Shown piece after piece: positions 10,871 through 21,520 of a stretch of 64,000 nt of DNA. The stretch lies in assembly GCF_023101765.2 (NCBI RefSeq), contig NC_064228.1:3960501-4024500 (forward strand), read 5' to 3'. Source of the DNA: Spodoptera frugiperda. Taxonomy: Eukaryota > Arthropoda > Insecta > Lepidoptera > Noctuidae. The notes below the pieces were generated by a model, which worked only from the letters and a program-made list of their open reading frames with translations, searched no databases and was not told the origin of the DNA. A program made the translations under genes and the position numbers. The number at the start of each line of letters is the position of its first letter. Position 1 is the first letter of the stretch.

Positions 10871-11264
10871 AAATATAATAATATTAAAAATGTCTGTCTG
10901 TCGGTCAGTCCTCTAGTGAAGCTATTTGCTCGTTCCAAAGTGTGGATTCCTATGGAGAAGAACAAGCAAGAAACTCCATAGGTTACTCTTTTTCAATCAG
11001 ATTCACTATTACACACTAGATGAGGTATGTCTACAGAAGAATTCTTAGGAGCTATGCACGTCAATATTACATACATTTGAAACTCGACAGCCCACGATCG
11101 ATCGAGTACCAAACTGCCGAAGGACACAACAGTGACGCGTGAAGTTTTGACACGTACGAAATAATTGCCATGTCATCACGTCCAATTGCCAGTGTTGCCA
11201 CAGCTGAAAACGTGCGCTGAGAACGCCAATATACCAATATCTATCACGTATATTGAGCTGTAGA
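10871..11264. other. Intergenic DNA
   Basis: No gene seen. Confidence 0.35.
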
Positions 11265-11332
11265 AGACCAGTTTATCGTGACCTCGCTTTGTATGATCTT
11301 TCCGCACATTTGACGGTCAGTTTATATTGGTT
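11265..11332 (-). repeat. Inverted single copy of the 9.1-kb tandem unit core
   Basis: ACCAGTTTATCGTGACCTCG and TATATTGGT are the reverse complement of the core repeated at 9073-9372. The unit begins ACCAGT and ends ACTGGT, so it has short inverted ends. Confidence 0.65.
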
Positions 11333-11711
11333 ATTAGAGCTTGGTGTGAAGCGGTGTGTACTTTCAAATGTGCAATTTATTTTTCTGTATTACAAATGGC
11401 GTAAGGATGCTTTTATTTTTGAAAAATGAATCGGAATATCTGCTTCTTTTGTTCGGGACATGAATTGGGTAGGTAGATATTTGATTTTTATGGATATGAA
11501 TAATTATAAATTCCGAATTCAGTCAGATGGATGTATTGATGCTCGATTATGTATGTATGTATTTTACCTAATATAAAAGTATTTTTCTATGATTTTTGGT
11601 TTCCAATGATGCGTTTTATTGATAAACTAGCTAGTTCCAATTGGTTTCACCCGCTCTGCTCGCCTCCTAGTGTTGTGTAGCTTATAACCTTCAACAATAC
11701 ATAGACTATCT

Positions 11712-11905
11712 AACAAACTATGTGACCGTTTCTATGTAGCTGTGCGAGAAAGATACGCATCTCGAGTATGCGATAAATCCATAGGATGGAAGCCATCCAT
11801 AGCATAGCACGCATCTTTCCATATACAAAATATTTCAGTTGAGTCCGTTTCCACTAGTGCAAACTATGTGTATCTTTAAATATGATTGGTGAAAGGCAAA
11901 CGCAT
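11712..11905. repeat. Dispersed repeat family H, copy 1
   Basis: Shares GTGACCGTTTC, CACGCATCTTTCCATATA, TGAGTCCGTTTCCAC, TATGATTGGTG and CAAACGC with 25015-25175. Probable nonautonomous element; class unknown. Confidence 0.6.
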
Positions 11906-12534
11906 CCACAGCAACGTAACATAGCACATCTCAGTTGGAAAATCACCCTTAATCACCAAAGAGATGTTCCATTAAACCTGTTACATAAATATAATAGTTA
12001 TTTAGGTTACCGATACCTAGTGACAGGTTCGTAAACCGCTTCCAAGTGGCCGTCGGCTCAGATCGCCGGGGTCTGATGAAATTCCGCCCGCATTCAACCG
12101 AACGTCCGAAACAGGAGCCGTCAGGTATTCCGAGATGAAATTCACGCTGCGATGCTGTGGTTTTGTAATTAAGTAGTCATTTAGTTTGCTAACATTGATG
12201 AATTGTATCTGTTCATAATATTATTGTGTTTCAGTTTCACTGAGCAAATGGTTGCACTAGAGGACAGATAGACATTTTGTTTTTTTTTTAATATTTGCTT
12301 TGACGTTCAAAATAATAAAACGCTAGGATGGTTTGCAATCAACTGAACTTTAATTTGAAATTAAATCCGTTCATTCAATACATATTATAATCGTACAGTC
12401 ATTCATATATATTTGACATGAATGATAATAGATGGCGTTAGCAGTAAGGGACTAGAGTATTTTGTTAATATTTATAACACAAAATGCCTTCCTGGCCTAT
12501 TTGAAATGAATAATTTGGACTTTGACTCAGTTTT
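11906..12534. other. Intergenic DNA with a GC-rich island
   Basis: At about 12035-12145 there is a GC-rich stretch with an open frame followed by AGGTATTCC. It could be an unrecognised exon or a decayed repeat. The flanks are AT-rich. Confidence 0.35.
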
Positions 12535-12540
12535 AAAATA

Positions 12541-12815
12541 AAATCTCACGATCGATTTTGATCACGGTGGCCAGTCTGTCTAACTAGACTAGCCCACTAT
12601 ACAGGAGATATTATAGTGCACAAGTGTGTGCGCAAACACAGGTGCAGTCTCTGTTCCCTCACTCTCTCAAACTGATGGGACGGCAGATCGACAAGGCTTG
12701 AAAGAGGTCAGGCGTAGGACCATCGGCTTTACGTGCTTTTTAAGGCACGGGGATGAAACACCGCCGAACTTCGTGACTCCGAGCTAATAACGGACATTAT
12801 ACTCAGAAAATGCCA
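12541..12815 (+). repeat. Dispersed repeat family E, copy 1
   Basis: About 275 bp nearly collinear with 22441-22715: GATCGATTTTGATCACGGTG, GGCCAGTCTGTCTAACTAGA, CAGGAGATATTATAGT, GGCTTTACGTGCTTT, CAGAAAATGCCATTAT. Noncoding, probably a SINE or LINE tail. Confidence 0.75.
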
Positions 12816-12944
12816 TTATCACTTTTTGGTCAGCCAATCGCTTACTCAATAATTTGTACCATGGAGGAGTTTCAATAAAATTATGTATTAATTTAAAAAA
12901 GGATTTCATATTTTTTATTATTTTGCTTTAAGTTTATGTGTATA

Positions 12945-13082
12945 TTTGTTACTCAATCTCGTCAAAACGGCTAAAGGGATCGGAATGAAATTTGGAACGA
13001 GGATACGTTTTAGTCTAGAATAACACATAAGCTACTTTTTGTCCCACAGGAATAAAAGCAGAAGCTAGTAGAGAATATTGTA
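12945..13082 (-). repeat. Dispersed repeat family M, copy 1
   Basis: TCGTCAAAACGGCTAAAGGG, GGAATGAAATTTGG, AACACATAAGC and GCAGAAGCTAGTA match (reversed) 25915-26060, 42613-42730 and 62690-62900. It ends just upstream of the IQ-gene exon acceptor. Confidence 0.6.
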
Positions 13083-13110
13083 CTAATATCCAACTTCTCT
13101 TTGTCAACAG

Positions 13111-13882
13111 AGCTATGCAACGCAGCTACCAAGATCCAGGCTTCGTTCAGAGGTCACCAGGCTCGCAAGGAGAAGGAGCAGGCTGTGAAGGATCAGGAGC
13201 AGCAGGATAAGGTAAGAGGAGAATGGGTACTACCTACCTACTAAGAAAAGAATGGGTATGGCATTTTCTATAAGATAGGCCAGCGATGCACAGGAGTTGC
13301 AGCGATTTTGGGAGATTGGCTCAAAAAAAGAAAAATGAAAGATAGTCCGGCCAACCAGCAGATTGGCTACCTGGTGGTAAGCAATTGGCACCGCCCATGG
13401 GGTTGTCCATCATGGGGGTGAGCAACAATAGAGGAGATACATATGCATTGCTGGTCTTTTAGGGGTTAAGGGCCGTATTAATAAACAGACCTCAAAACCG
13501 TAGGTATTTAAGATCACACTCATTTGATGAGCATCTTAAGATCATTGCTAATTAAAGATTGGGGATTTAGGGATTAGGGGAAGGGAGGGTTGGACCTCCC
13601 ACAACCTCTTAGATCGCACTTAAATACTGAATAAAAAAAAATCCCCTCGTCATCTTAATTACCAAAAAAGTCACGTTAACTGCCACGTAGGTCACTGGTG
13701 ACCGAAATTGGCTGAGGATTTACCAATTTTTATGAAGCCAGTTAGAGGCTTAAACAAAACTTTCTTTATTTTCACAGGAGGACATCGAAAAGATTGACCT
13801 CTCTGATCCCGACCTGAACAAGGCTGCGACCAAGATCCAGGCCTCGTTCCGCGGCCACAAAGTTCGCAAGGACGTCAAATAA
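13111..13882 (+). CDS. igl: Igloo/neurogranin-like IQ-motif protein, last two exons
   Basis: Exon 13111-13211 follows TTTGTCAACAG and ends before GTAAGAG. Exon 13778-13882 follows TTTTCACAG and ends in TAA. Both exons encode an IQ calmodulin-binding motif of the same form (AATKIQASFRGHQARKE and AATKIQASFRGHKVRKD), with an acidic EDIEKIDLSDPDL stretch between. Known family members (Drosophila igloo, vertebrate neurogranin/GAP-43) bind Ca-free calmodulin in neurons. The internal intron is phase 0. The first listed exon starts with two bases of a split codon, so at least one upstream exon carrying the initiator Met is missing from this view; I could not find it. 3' UTR polyadenylation signals are plausible at 14482 (AATAAA) or later. 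The symbol rests on motif similarity only. Confidence 0.82.
13372..13440 (-). repeat. Family B fragment inside the igl intron
   Basis: ACCTGGTGGTAAGCAATTGG and CACCGCCCATGG are the reverse complement of the family B core. Confidence 0.5.
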
Positions 13883-14132
13883 ACGGACCATGAGGTCTAA
13901 ACAGGGATGGAAGGTCTCTGACTTTGCAAACATGGACTTTACTGCCCAAAACTTAAATCTCATTATTGGTTTTTCAAGAGTAATTTTGATTTTTCAACTG
14001 TCTCTGTTTTTAATGGGAGAAAATTTTGGTCAATTGTTTTGTATGAAAAGCATTTATGATTTGTTTTTAAGTATTTTTTTTATTCTTGTTCTTTATGTTG
14101 ATTAAATTGTGCTCGATTCTTAGTATACATCC

Positions 14133-14171
14133 AAATCGGATAGGTGGTTTGATCGTCCACCTATCCGATTT
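14133..14171. other. Perfect 15-bp hairpin downstream of igl
   Basis: AAATCGGATAGGTGG at 14133-14147 and its exact reverse complement at 14157-14171, with a 9-nt loop. It lies about 250 bp past the igl stop, within the likely 3' UTR. Confidence 0.85.
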
Positions 14172-15328
14172 AAATACCATCCGATGTTTTCTAGCAATCG
14201 ACGATATTTAATCGAGTTTCTACGCTACGATGTCACATCTCTAATCTTATTATAGTGATGTGCAAGATAAAATTTTTTGGGGTATGATATTTTTTTATTG
14301 ATATTTTTTTTTTTTTGATTTTCATATTTGCAAAGTCAGAAACAATAGATGTGTTTACTGAATAGTAAAAAGTAAAGTGAGTAATCGTGTAGAGTATGTC
14401 AATTCTCTACTGTATTATTGTCAATTTTATGTCGCGTACTTGTTGTTGTTGAAAAATCAAAAACTTTGCGTTAATTTTCCAAATAAAAAACGTAATGTAT
14501 GAAGGACTTCACTTTACTGAAATTTCTGATGCATTTCCATAAATAATAATCAAAGTTAAATGTTAAAAATAAATATAATAATCCATCTTTTAAGATAAAT
14601 CTATCTTTTTCTCAACATATAATATGTTTTTCTTAGCATTGGATTGACGTGTCTCATGAATACTAAAAAAAGTAGAAAATACTGTATGGAGTGAATTGAA
14701 CTATTTATAACATAATAAAAAAATATTTATCCCGTTTTTTCTATTATAAATTTTCATCACAATATTTCGTGTACCCTATATAAATAAATATGGGCATTTT
14801 ATTATTATTATTATTTCAATTAATTAATTAATAACATTCCAAGTTTCAATGTTTGTTGAAAAATTTATATTATTATTTAGGTTAATGTAGTTTTTAAGAT
14901 TAATTAGTTTTAGTGGCAACCAATAAGCTTGTGACATGTTTAATTTATTGTTAAAAGAATTTAATTTTTTTAATCTAATTTATTCATTTATTGTTTATTA
15001 ATATAATTTTATTATTTCATTATGACACAATTTCGCTGGATTTTCCTGTAAATTGCTGGTATATTTAGGGTTTATATTAAATTAAATATTTAATATTCGC
15101 CTATATTAAATGTGAGTTTTATTTGTGATTTTTCCTGTTCCTTTTGAGTTTAAAACTGAATACCACTGAAGATGACGAAAACCATAATGTTTCCATTATG
15201 TTTTTATGACCTAATTCAACATATCATCACGCCATCAGCCTATAAGGGGTCAAAATATTTTGCTATACCTGTGTTTCGTATTTATACTCATATGCATGTA
15301 GTAAGATTATATCAACATTACAAATAGA
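14172..15328. other. AT-rich igl 3' UTR or flank
   Basis: Strongly AT-rich with several AATAAA words (14482, about 14570, about 14781). No other gene seen. Confidence 0.5.
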
Positions 15329-15594
15329 CTGCCTCGTTGTCAGAGTGGTCACAAGTGCGACTACCGAACAAGGGGTCACGGGTTCGATTCCCGAGTCAGG
15401 CAAAGTGTTGCTGGGCTATTATGTTCAGTAGTAGCACGGAGTCTGGAATTGTGTCCAATATATGGCAAAAGGTTCACCCCCTATTACATGGGACTTATAA
15501 CACAAATGGTGAAAATGGGTGTACATTGTATAGCAGCATTCCTGCAGTAATGTGCACCTCTGCTTACCCCTTCGAGGATAAAAGACGTGTGGTT
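15329..15594 (+). mobile_element. tRNA-derived SINE family C, complete copy
   Basis: The head is tRNA-like over about 75 nt: TGCCTCG pairs with AGGCA at 15402, box A-like GTCAGAGTGG, T-arm/box B CGGGTTCGATTCCCG. A tRNA-unrelated body follows (GCTGGGCTATTATGT, CCCTATTACATGGGACTTAT, ATGTGCACCTCTGC). It is a retroposon rather than a functional tRNA gene because the head continues into a dispersed body. Fragments occur at 596, 951, 24601, 37979, 42737 and 47320. Confidence 0.85.
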
Positions 15595-16084
15595 GTTTTT
15601 TATTTTACAAACGCACACTTCAATTTTATTTATTAGTGCTTATAATAAAATTTCATGTAAAATATTCCGAATCTACATTTAATTTTATATGTCGTTTATT
15701 AAAGGGTACACAATAACACAATTTCACCCTTATCAAAGTCAGTTTCTCACCATTGAGCGTTTGCATAACATTTCATTAATTTCATGAATAAATTCAAATG
15801 ATTATAGCACATAAAACAATAGGGAACAGAGCTGAAAATAGCATGAATGAGTCTGGTTTAATAATTCCAAAGCTATGAGCGATTTTTAATTATGGAAACT
15901 GATTTATAGTAGGTTTGTTTGTGTACGAAGCCTTTTGTTTTACGAATTAATCGTTTATTTATTGCCGTAGTACATACATACATATAACGTGGCTGCCATT
16001 TTACCAGAAGGGTAAGTAGAAATGGATTTACAACACATTCTCTTTAAGTTAATTAAAACGTGAATCAAATCCAAGACTACTGCA

Positions 16085-16145
16085 CCGGAGCTGCGGACTA
16101 CTTGTCGAAGAGCAGGTGTAGAAACGACTGATCTTTAGTAATTTA
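16085..16145 (+). mobile_element. SINE-like family A, internally deleted fragment
   Basis: The head CCGGAGCTGCGGACTACTTG is joined to GAGCAGGTGTAGAAACG; the middle of the head and the tail are missing. Confidence 0.6.
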
Positions 16146-16164
16146 TTAAAATAAACATCAACAG

Positions 16165-16335
16165 CTTATAAGTGGTCACTGCTGACAAAAGGCCCGTTCT
16201 CACACGGAGTCACGGAAAAGGTTTGAGCATTAATCATCACGCTTGCTGATTGCGGGTTTGCGATTTCAAAATTAAAAATTATTCAGCTTTCCTTACGATG
16301 TTTTCCTTCACCGTTTGTCAGTGGTCTAAACTTAG
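16165..16335 (-). repeat. SINE-like family F, copy 1
   Basis: Shares GTGGTCACTGCTGAC, CACGCTTGCTGATTGCGGGT and GATGTTTTCCTTCACCGTTT (reversed) with 26672-26905 and 52668-52833, which carry tRNA-like heads. Confidence 0.6.
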
Positions 16336-16471
16336 AATATGTACCTAAATAAATTAAATTATTGTGTACTAAATAAAATTAAATAAAGGGAAAATAAATC
16401 AATTATTTATGCTAAATTAAAATACAAAATACATTAAAAACTATTTAATTAAAAAAAACTTAATAAAAAAA

Positions 16472-19400
16472 TCAATGCGTATTCTTTACTGAATTGCTTG
16501 GATTGAAACATGGGTAAAAGATTCCATTCCTGTTATGTAAGTTCCCGTATCGTCTAATAGATGGCGTTGATGCACTATCAACCAAATCGTTCTTTAAAAT
16601 GTCATCACTATTCTCGATCATAGCTCTTATATCTATGTCAATTGGCTCATCAGTGTTAGCGTTTCTTATTCTGATTTCGACATCTTTCCAATTCTTCCAA
16701 ATCCTATTTTGGACACTATTTTCTGAATGATTATCTTCATTTGGTTCAATTTGTGGTTGAATTTCATTGACGGTAACGCAGTTTTGATATTCAGCATTCG
16801 GATAGAAAGGTTGGATTTTTTCTTCATTATTTAGGCAAGAGTCGTTATTATCAACTAAATCAATATTTGGGGAGCTTTGTATTAAGCCATAGTTCCTTCG
16901 ATATTGATCGTTAATGGCTTGGTTATAAGGATTATAATAGAAATTTTGAAGGTATCTCATATAGTCTTGGGTTAAATCGGTATAAATCGGTTGGACGGAG
17001 ATCGGTGTTGATAGAGGCGATTTTTCCTCTACTTCTGCGTAGTTGTGATTTCTTATGGTTATGCAGTTTTGATCTGGAAATATAAGTTTTAAATTAACTC
17101 CTACTGGCTAAAAAATTATTGTCGAAACTAAAATAAAGGAAAGGTGAGTATGAATGTTATACATATTTATAGTAATCAAGAATATATGGGTAAACTTTCA
17201 ACACCTACAATTAAATTGAATTTTTTTATAATGTGTCGTCAATAGCCCGTTTCAGTTCACTGCTGGACTATACACTTTATACATTTGGCGTTATGTACCA
17301 TTTCCGTTCTCATGGTAAGCAGGTTGAAGATCGCAGTTTAACCCTTCATGTGCCGGAACGCGGATCCACACAAGAAACAATGTGTTTTCTATAATTGTTG
17401 TCTTATATAGGTTTAGGTTGATCAGAACCCCAGTAATAGTAGATTTAAATGCGCAATAAACATTATTAAACTAGGACTTACCAGAATGAAACTAGTCTTT
17501 TACAGTGATAGCCATCTTAGAAGAATATCCGCGAACACCCACAACGGCCTGAAATGTGGACATTAATGATAAATCACCGAAAAGACTAGTTTCATTCAGA
17601 TGCCTCGACTGATGGATTACTTAAAACTTGGAGTAAAAATAACATTAACTAAAGCGATAAACCAAATACGGAGCTGCGGACAACGTAACAGGTTACCGGG
17701 GCTCCGGCTTAAATCAGGAGAATGGATGGGGTGGTTTTTAGTCAGTGAGAGTCTAACGCCAACCCTCACCATTGTCTCTCATTAGATGAAAATCGGTCCT
17801 CATTTGATGGTAAATGATCAGAACCCCGTTTAGTTGCCGCAGTACCTAGAATTGCATTGCCGACCTTTTGGGATTTGCTTCTAGTTTAATTATATCTATA
17901 AGAACCAACAGACTCCTTGAAACGTATAATACTGTCAAATAGTTCTGGCAAAAATCTATCTACGAATAAAATAGTTTACTAACCTTTTGTCTCCTTATTC
18001 GCACCATCCCACAAAACTCCAGCTATAATATTTTCTTCTACAACTGGTATATTATTATCTGGTTTCTGAGGTACTGTCTCCTTTACTATTACTGGTTTGG
18101 GCTTTGGTGGCTTATTAATAATTCTTTCCTCAGTTGCCATTGTTTGCACCCCATCACGAAGTACCCGGTCGTCATCGCGAATTCTCTTTATACTAATCAA
18201 GTGTGTCCCATTAGAAATCCTCGTAACTTCTGGATCATTGTCCAAGTCATTAAAAGACATTTTAGTTTTGATTTCATCCTTATTCAGTTTATTTTTAGGT
18301 TTCTTTCCTATTGGTATCTCTTTCATGTTATTTGGATCAGTTTCTTTGTAATCAATGTCAAGCAAGCGTTGAGTTTTTGGTGGTAGCGGCTCAGGTTCAT
18401 CTATGAAGTAATGTATTGGTTTTTTGATATTAACTGGTGGAATTTCCTCTTCATACTTTTTGCTGTTACCATCCTCAGCATCTTTATTGTTAGTGTCACT
18501 TGAATTTGTACTACTTCTAGTTATATCATCAATAGTTAAAATAACATCATCACTTGAACGACTCTCATTAGGCACAAATGTTGAAGGCGAATTAGTATTC
18601 GAAGCCAGTTTCTCTCGATTAGCAATCGTTTCATTATATTTACTTTCCAATATCTTCATTCGCAAAGCGTTTGCTTGGGTCGGCAGGACTTTAGCTGTTT
18701 TTAGAACAATAGGTATTTTTATTGGAATTCTTTGCGCTGTTGTTTCTGCTCGAAATGGTTTAGTAAGCACTTGTTTCATGGTTGGTTTTGGTGTTGTAGT
18801 TATTACTTTTGGATAAAGACGTACTTTTGTAGCGTTTGGGTTTACTTTAGGCTCAATTTGATTGTTTTTGGGAGTACTTTGTCTTCCATCTCTCTTCTGC
18901 TCTGAGCCTTCTGTGGGATCATCTTCTAATGAGTACTGTTTTTCCCGTTTATTTACGTTTAGCTGCTGTTCCAAATCCGTCTGTAATAAAAATAATTTGG
19001 TTGATCATTTGTTTATTTTAGTTTTAAGTATTAGACGCTTCGGTTCGAAAAGCAGGAGTAGAAACGGGGTGGTTTTTAGTCAGTAAGAGAGTCTGATGTT
19101 CCCTTTCACCTAGCTCAAGGCGGGAAAAGACATTAGATGATTTTTCTCCCTTAAAAAAAGGTGATATGAATTCTTTAATTTAATCTCTAAGGACGCAACA
19201 TTAATAATGTATTTTATTTTGCCATATATGTTTAAATGGTATAAGGAATATTCTTATTTCCAATGACAGCAAATAAGTGAAAACCCTACCAAAGAATCAA
19301 ACCAATCCATCAACAGTCTACTCATGATCGCTTGATAAATGTTACAGAGAAAATTATCTATTCGAAATTTATTTATTATTTCAATAATGACAAAAGGATT

Positions 19401-20270
19401 CGTTATCCAACTTAACTTCAGTACAAAATAATAGGTAAAGCCGCGGCCATTATAATTGGTGTTCATTAAAAAAAATATCAGTTTCTCTTTTGAATTACTC
19501 TTGTAATCATTATTTCGTTTCGTTTAAATAAGAAATTATGTAAATAAAAATCAAAGCGTATATTATGTTTTAATTTAACCAATCAAAAGCTTTTCAAATA
19601 TTTATAATAAATTATATAGAGCGTACTATAATGGTATTGAATTTATAAGTTACATTTTATGTGTAATTGTTTTAAATGAATAATATCTTCACGGATTTTA
19701 TTCTTTGAAGGCAACTGAGGTGTGCTTATACAATGTATCAATTGTAACATCTAATTTTGACAATTATGTTATGAGCACCTTTTATTTAGGAAGCCAATCA
19801 GGAATAGTATTTTATACCTAATATGAAAAGAGAAAGCATGCTTAAGAAAGAATATCTAAAAGGCTTCGTCATCTTCAACAGCCCATGACAATTTTCTTCA
19901 TCTCTGCACCACCCTACGGTTGACTGGTAGAGAATACCATTCAGCATTAAGCCTGCCTGTTTGTTTGTACATAAAGCATTAAACTAATAGTGACTTTAAG
20001 AAAAACAGCTGAAATGTTTATTCATTATCATCATCGTATAAGCCACAAGACACTTACTACTGATCAAAGGCAATGTCTTCCAGTTAGTTGTCTTCCATTT
20101 GGAAGCATTCAACTGGCTATCACAGTGACATATTTATAATGTCAATAAAATTATTGTATATAGGTATGTACTGAAATAATACTTACCAAATTAGTAAAAG
20201 TAGTATTCACATCAGCGAAACAAGTTGATATTAAAATTAAACAACAAATCACAATTTTTACGAATTCCAT
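16472..20270 (-). CDS. Orphan secreted gene 1, about 560 aa, low complexity
   Basis: Three exons read by splice sites: 20187-20270, 17984-18980, 16472-17073. Exon 1 starts ATG (20268-20270) and encodes a classic signal peptide (MEFVKIVICCLILISTCFA) ending at a phase-0 GTAAGT donor. Exon 2 follows TTTTTATTACAG and ends before GTTAGT in phase 1. Exon 3 follows TATATTTCCAG and ends in TGA. The ~540-aa mature protein is hydrophilic: basic and proline/threonine-rich in exon 2 (PKPTMKQVL, NKPPKPKPVIVK), with several N-x-S/T sites, then an Asn/Tyr-rich C-terminus (YLQNFYYNPYNQ). The motif QNC[IV]T[IV] occurs twice in exon 3. No known domain is recognised, so function is unknown. It is the first of seven neighbouring genes with the same exon-1 design. 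Confidence 0.75.
17668..17798 (+). mobile_element. SINE-like family A, degraded, in gene 1 intron 2
   Basis: GGAGCTGCGGACAACGTAAC, GGTTACCGGGGCTCCGGCT and GGGGTGGTTTTTAGTCAGTG are recognisable; the tail is mutated. Confidence 0.75.
19034..19159 (+). mobile_element. SINE-like family A, 5'-truncated, in gene 1 intron 1
   Basis: Starts within the head (CGGTTCGAAAAGCAGGAGTA) and continues through the hairpin (here AGTAAGAGAGTCTGA, with an extra GA) to CTCCCTTAAAAAAAG. Confidence 0.8.
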
Positions 20271-20499
20271 ATTGCCATTAAATACAGTCTAACAGTCGTA
20301 TGATCGATTCATCTCAACTAATGAAATCAAATGACGATCGGTCTAATCAAATGTTTGGACTAATTTAAAGAAAACTACTTTAATCGATTCGCTATGGTGG
20401 CAAAAATTATAATTATAGCACTTGACACGCGACTTTTTTTGATTAAAATCATAGTTTACGATTGATTTTTAGATTATCAACATGATAAAAAGGAAATTG

Positions 20500-20636
20500 C
20501 TGGTGCACGTGGGAGAGTCACGCTTCGGTACAAGTGGGCTTCTGGTGGTGCAGGTTTACATAGGCGCCAATTACTAACCATCAGGTGATCCATCAGCTTG
20601 TTTGCCGTCCTATCCCATAAAAAAGAACCTATATGA
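20500..20636 (+). repeat. Family B repeat
   Basis: Contains TACTAACCATCAGGTGATCC, GCTTGTTTGCCGTCCTATCC and CATAAAAAAGAAC, the family B 3' end. It lies about 230 bp upstream of the gene 1 start codon. Confidence 0.6.
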
Positions 20637-20689
20637 GAACGATATAACTGGCCCTTTAAAAGTAACATAATAGGGACGATGACGGACTG

Positions 20690-20880
20690 TGAAAAATAAA
20701 ATCTATTTAGTCTATCAGTTAGTTAATAAAAAAATATTAGACACGTATTTTTATTATTTTGTCATATAAGATAACAATACAAAATTGAGTAGTGGGAGCA
20801 AATACGTCATTTCCACGTATAAAATATATTTAGAAGTCACGTAACGCGATATTTCAAATGGAGATATCTTCGAAAGTAAA
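20690..20880 (+). repeat. Dispersed repeat family J, copy 2
   Basis: Collinear with 4455-4640 (AAATCTATTTAGTCTATCAG, AAATATTAGACACGTATTTT, GAGCAAATACGTCATTTCC). Confidence 0.7.
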
Positions 20881-20985
20881 TATTTGTTTCCGTAAGAAAA
20901 TAAAATACGGTAAATTTTTTATGTGTAACTTGTTGGGCATCTATGAATTATTTAGTTATTTAAAAATATTGTATGATATGACTAA

Positions 20986-21380
20986 AGGTCTCAGCACACA
21001 TATGGGATCGGAAAGGGATCGTAACCGTAACGCCTTTTGCCTCGCTGTCAACCAGGCGTCAACCTACCGTATGCACGTAACGAAAGCGTATCAGCAGCGC
21101 CTGTACGTCAACTCGGCTACGGCTAGGCGACACCGACTAGACTAACACGATAGTTAGTCGGTACGGAGAGACGTAAGCGCGGGGACGGAGAAACGTAAGC
21201 GTGGGGACGATGAGCCGTAAGCGCGGGAATTCAAGTTCGGAGCCTGTTCCGAGGCGAGGCGATTACGTTATTATTCCGATTAGTGTGCGTTGCAGTAGGG
21301 AGTTTAATACAAACCATTCTGAACGGCTCGAGGCGATACGGTGACGATCCCTTTCCGATCCCATATGTGTGCTGAGACCC
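20986..21380. mobile_element. MITE with 37-bp terminal inverted repeats, PIF/Harbinger-like
   Basis: Termini 20986-21022 and 21344-21380 are inverted repeats differing at the first base (GGTCTCAGCACACATATGGG inward). Flanked by TAA on both sides (20983-20985 and 21381-21383), the 3-bp duplication typical of PIF/Harbinger. The 395-bp interior has tandem GACGGAGAAACGTAAGCG-type units near 21160-21225 and no transposase. Confidence 0.85.
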
Positions 21381-21520
21381 TAATGCGACTACACGCAGCG
21401 CTCAGTTTTCATATAATTAAGAAGTTACAATTTTGATCCATAATCGAACCAAAGACTTCATTTTACAGTCAAGCTCGTGACTACAAACAAATAAAAACGC
21501 AAACAATAAAATCTAAACCT

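Noticed and set aside
15329..15402. tRNA gene
   Set aside because: The head folds partly like a tRNA but is joined to the family C SINE body and repeated elsewhere as a retroposon.
18424..18816. 130-aa plus-strand ORF with hydrophobic stretches
   Set aside because: Antisense shadow of gene 1 exon 2, which has splice sites on both sides in the correct phase.
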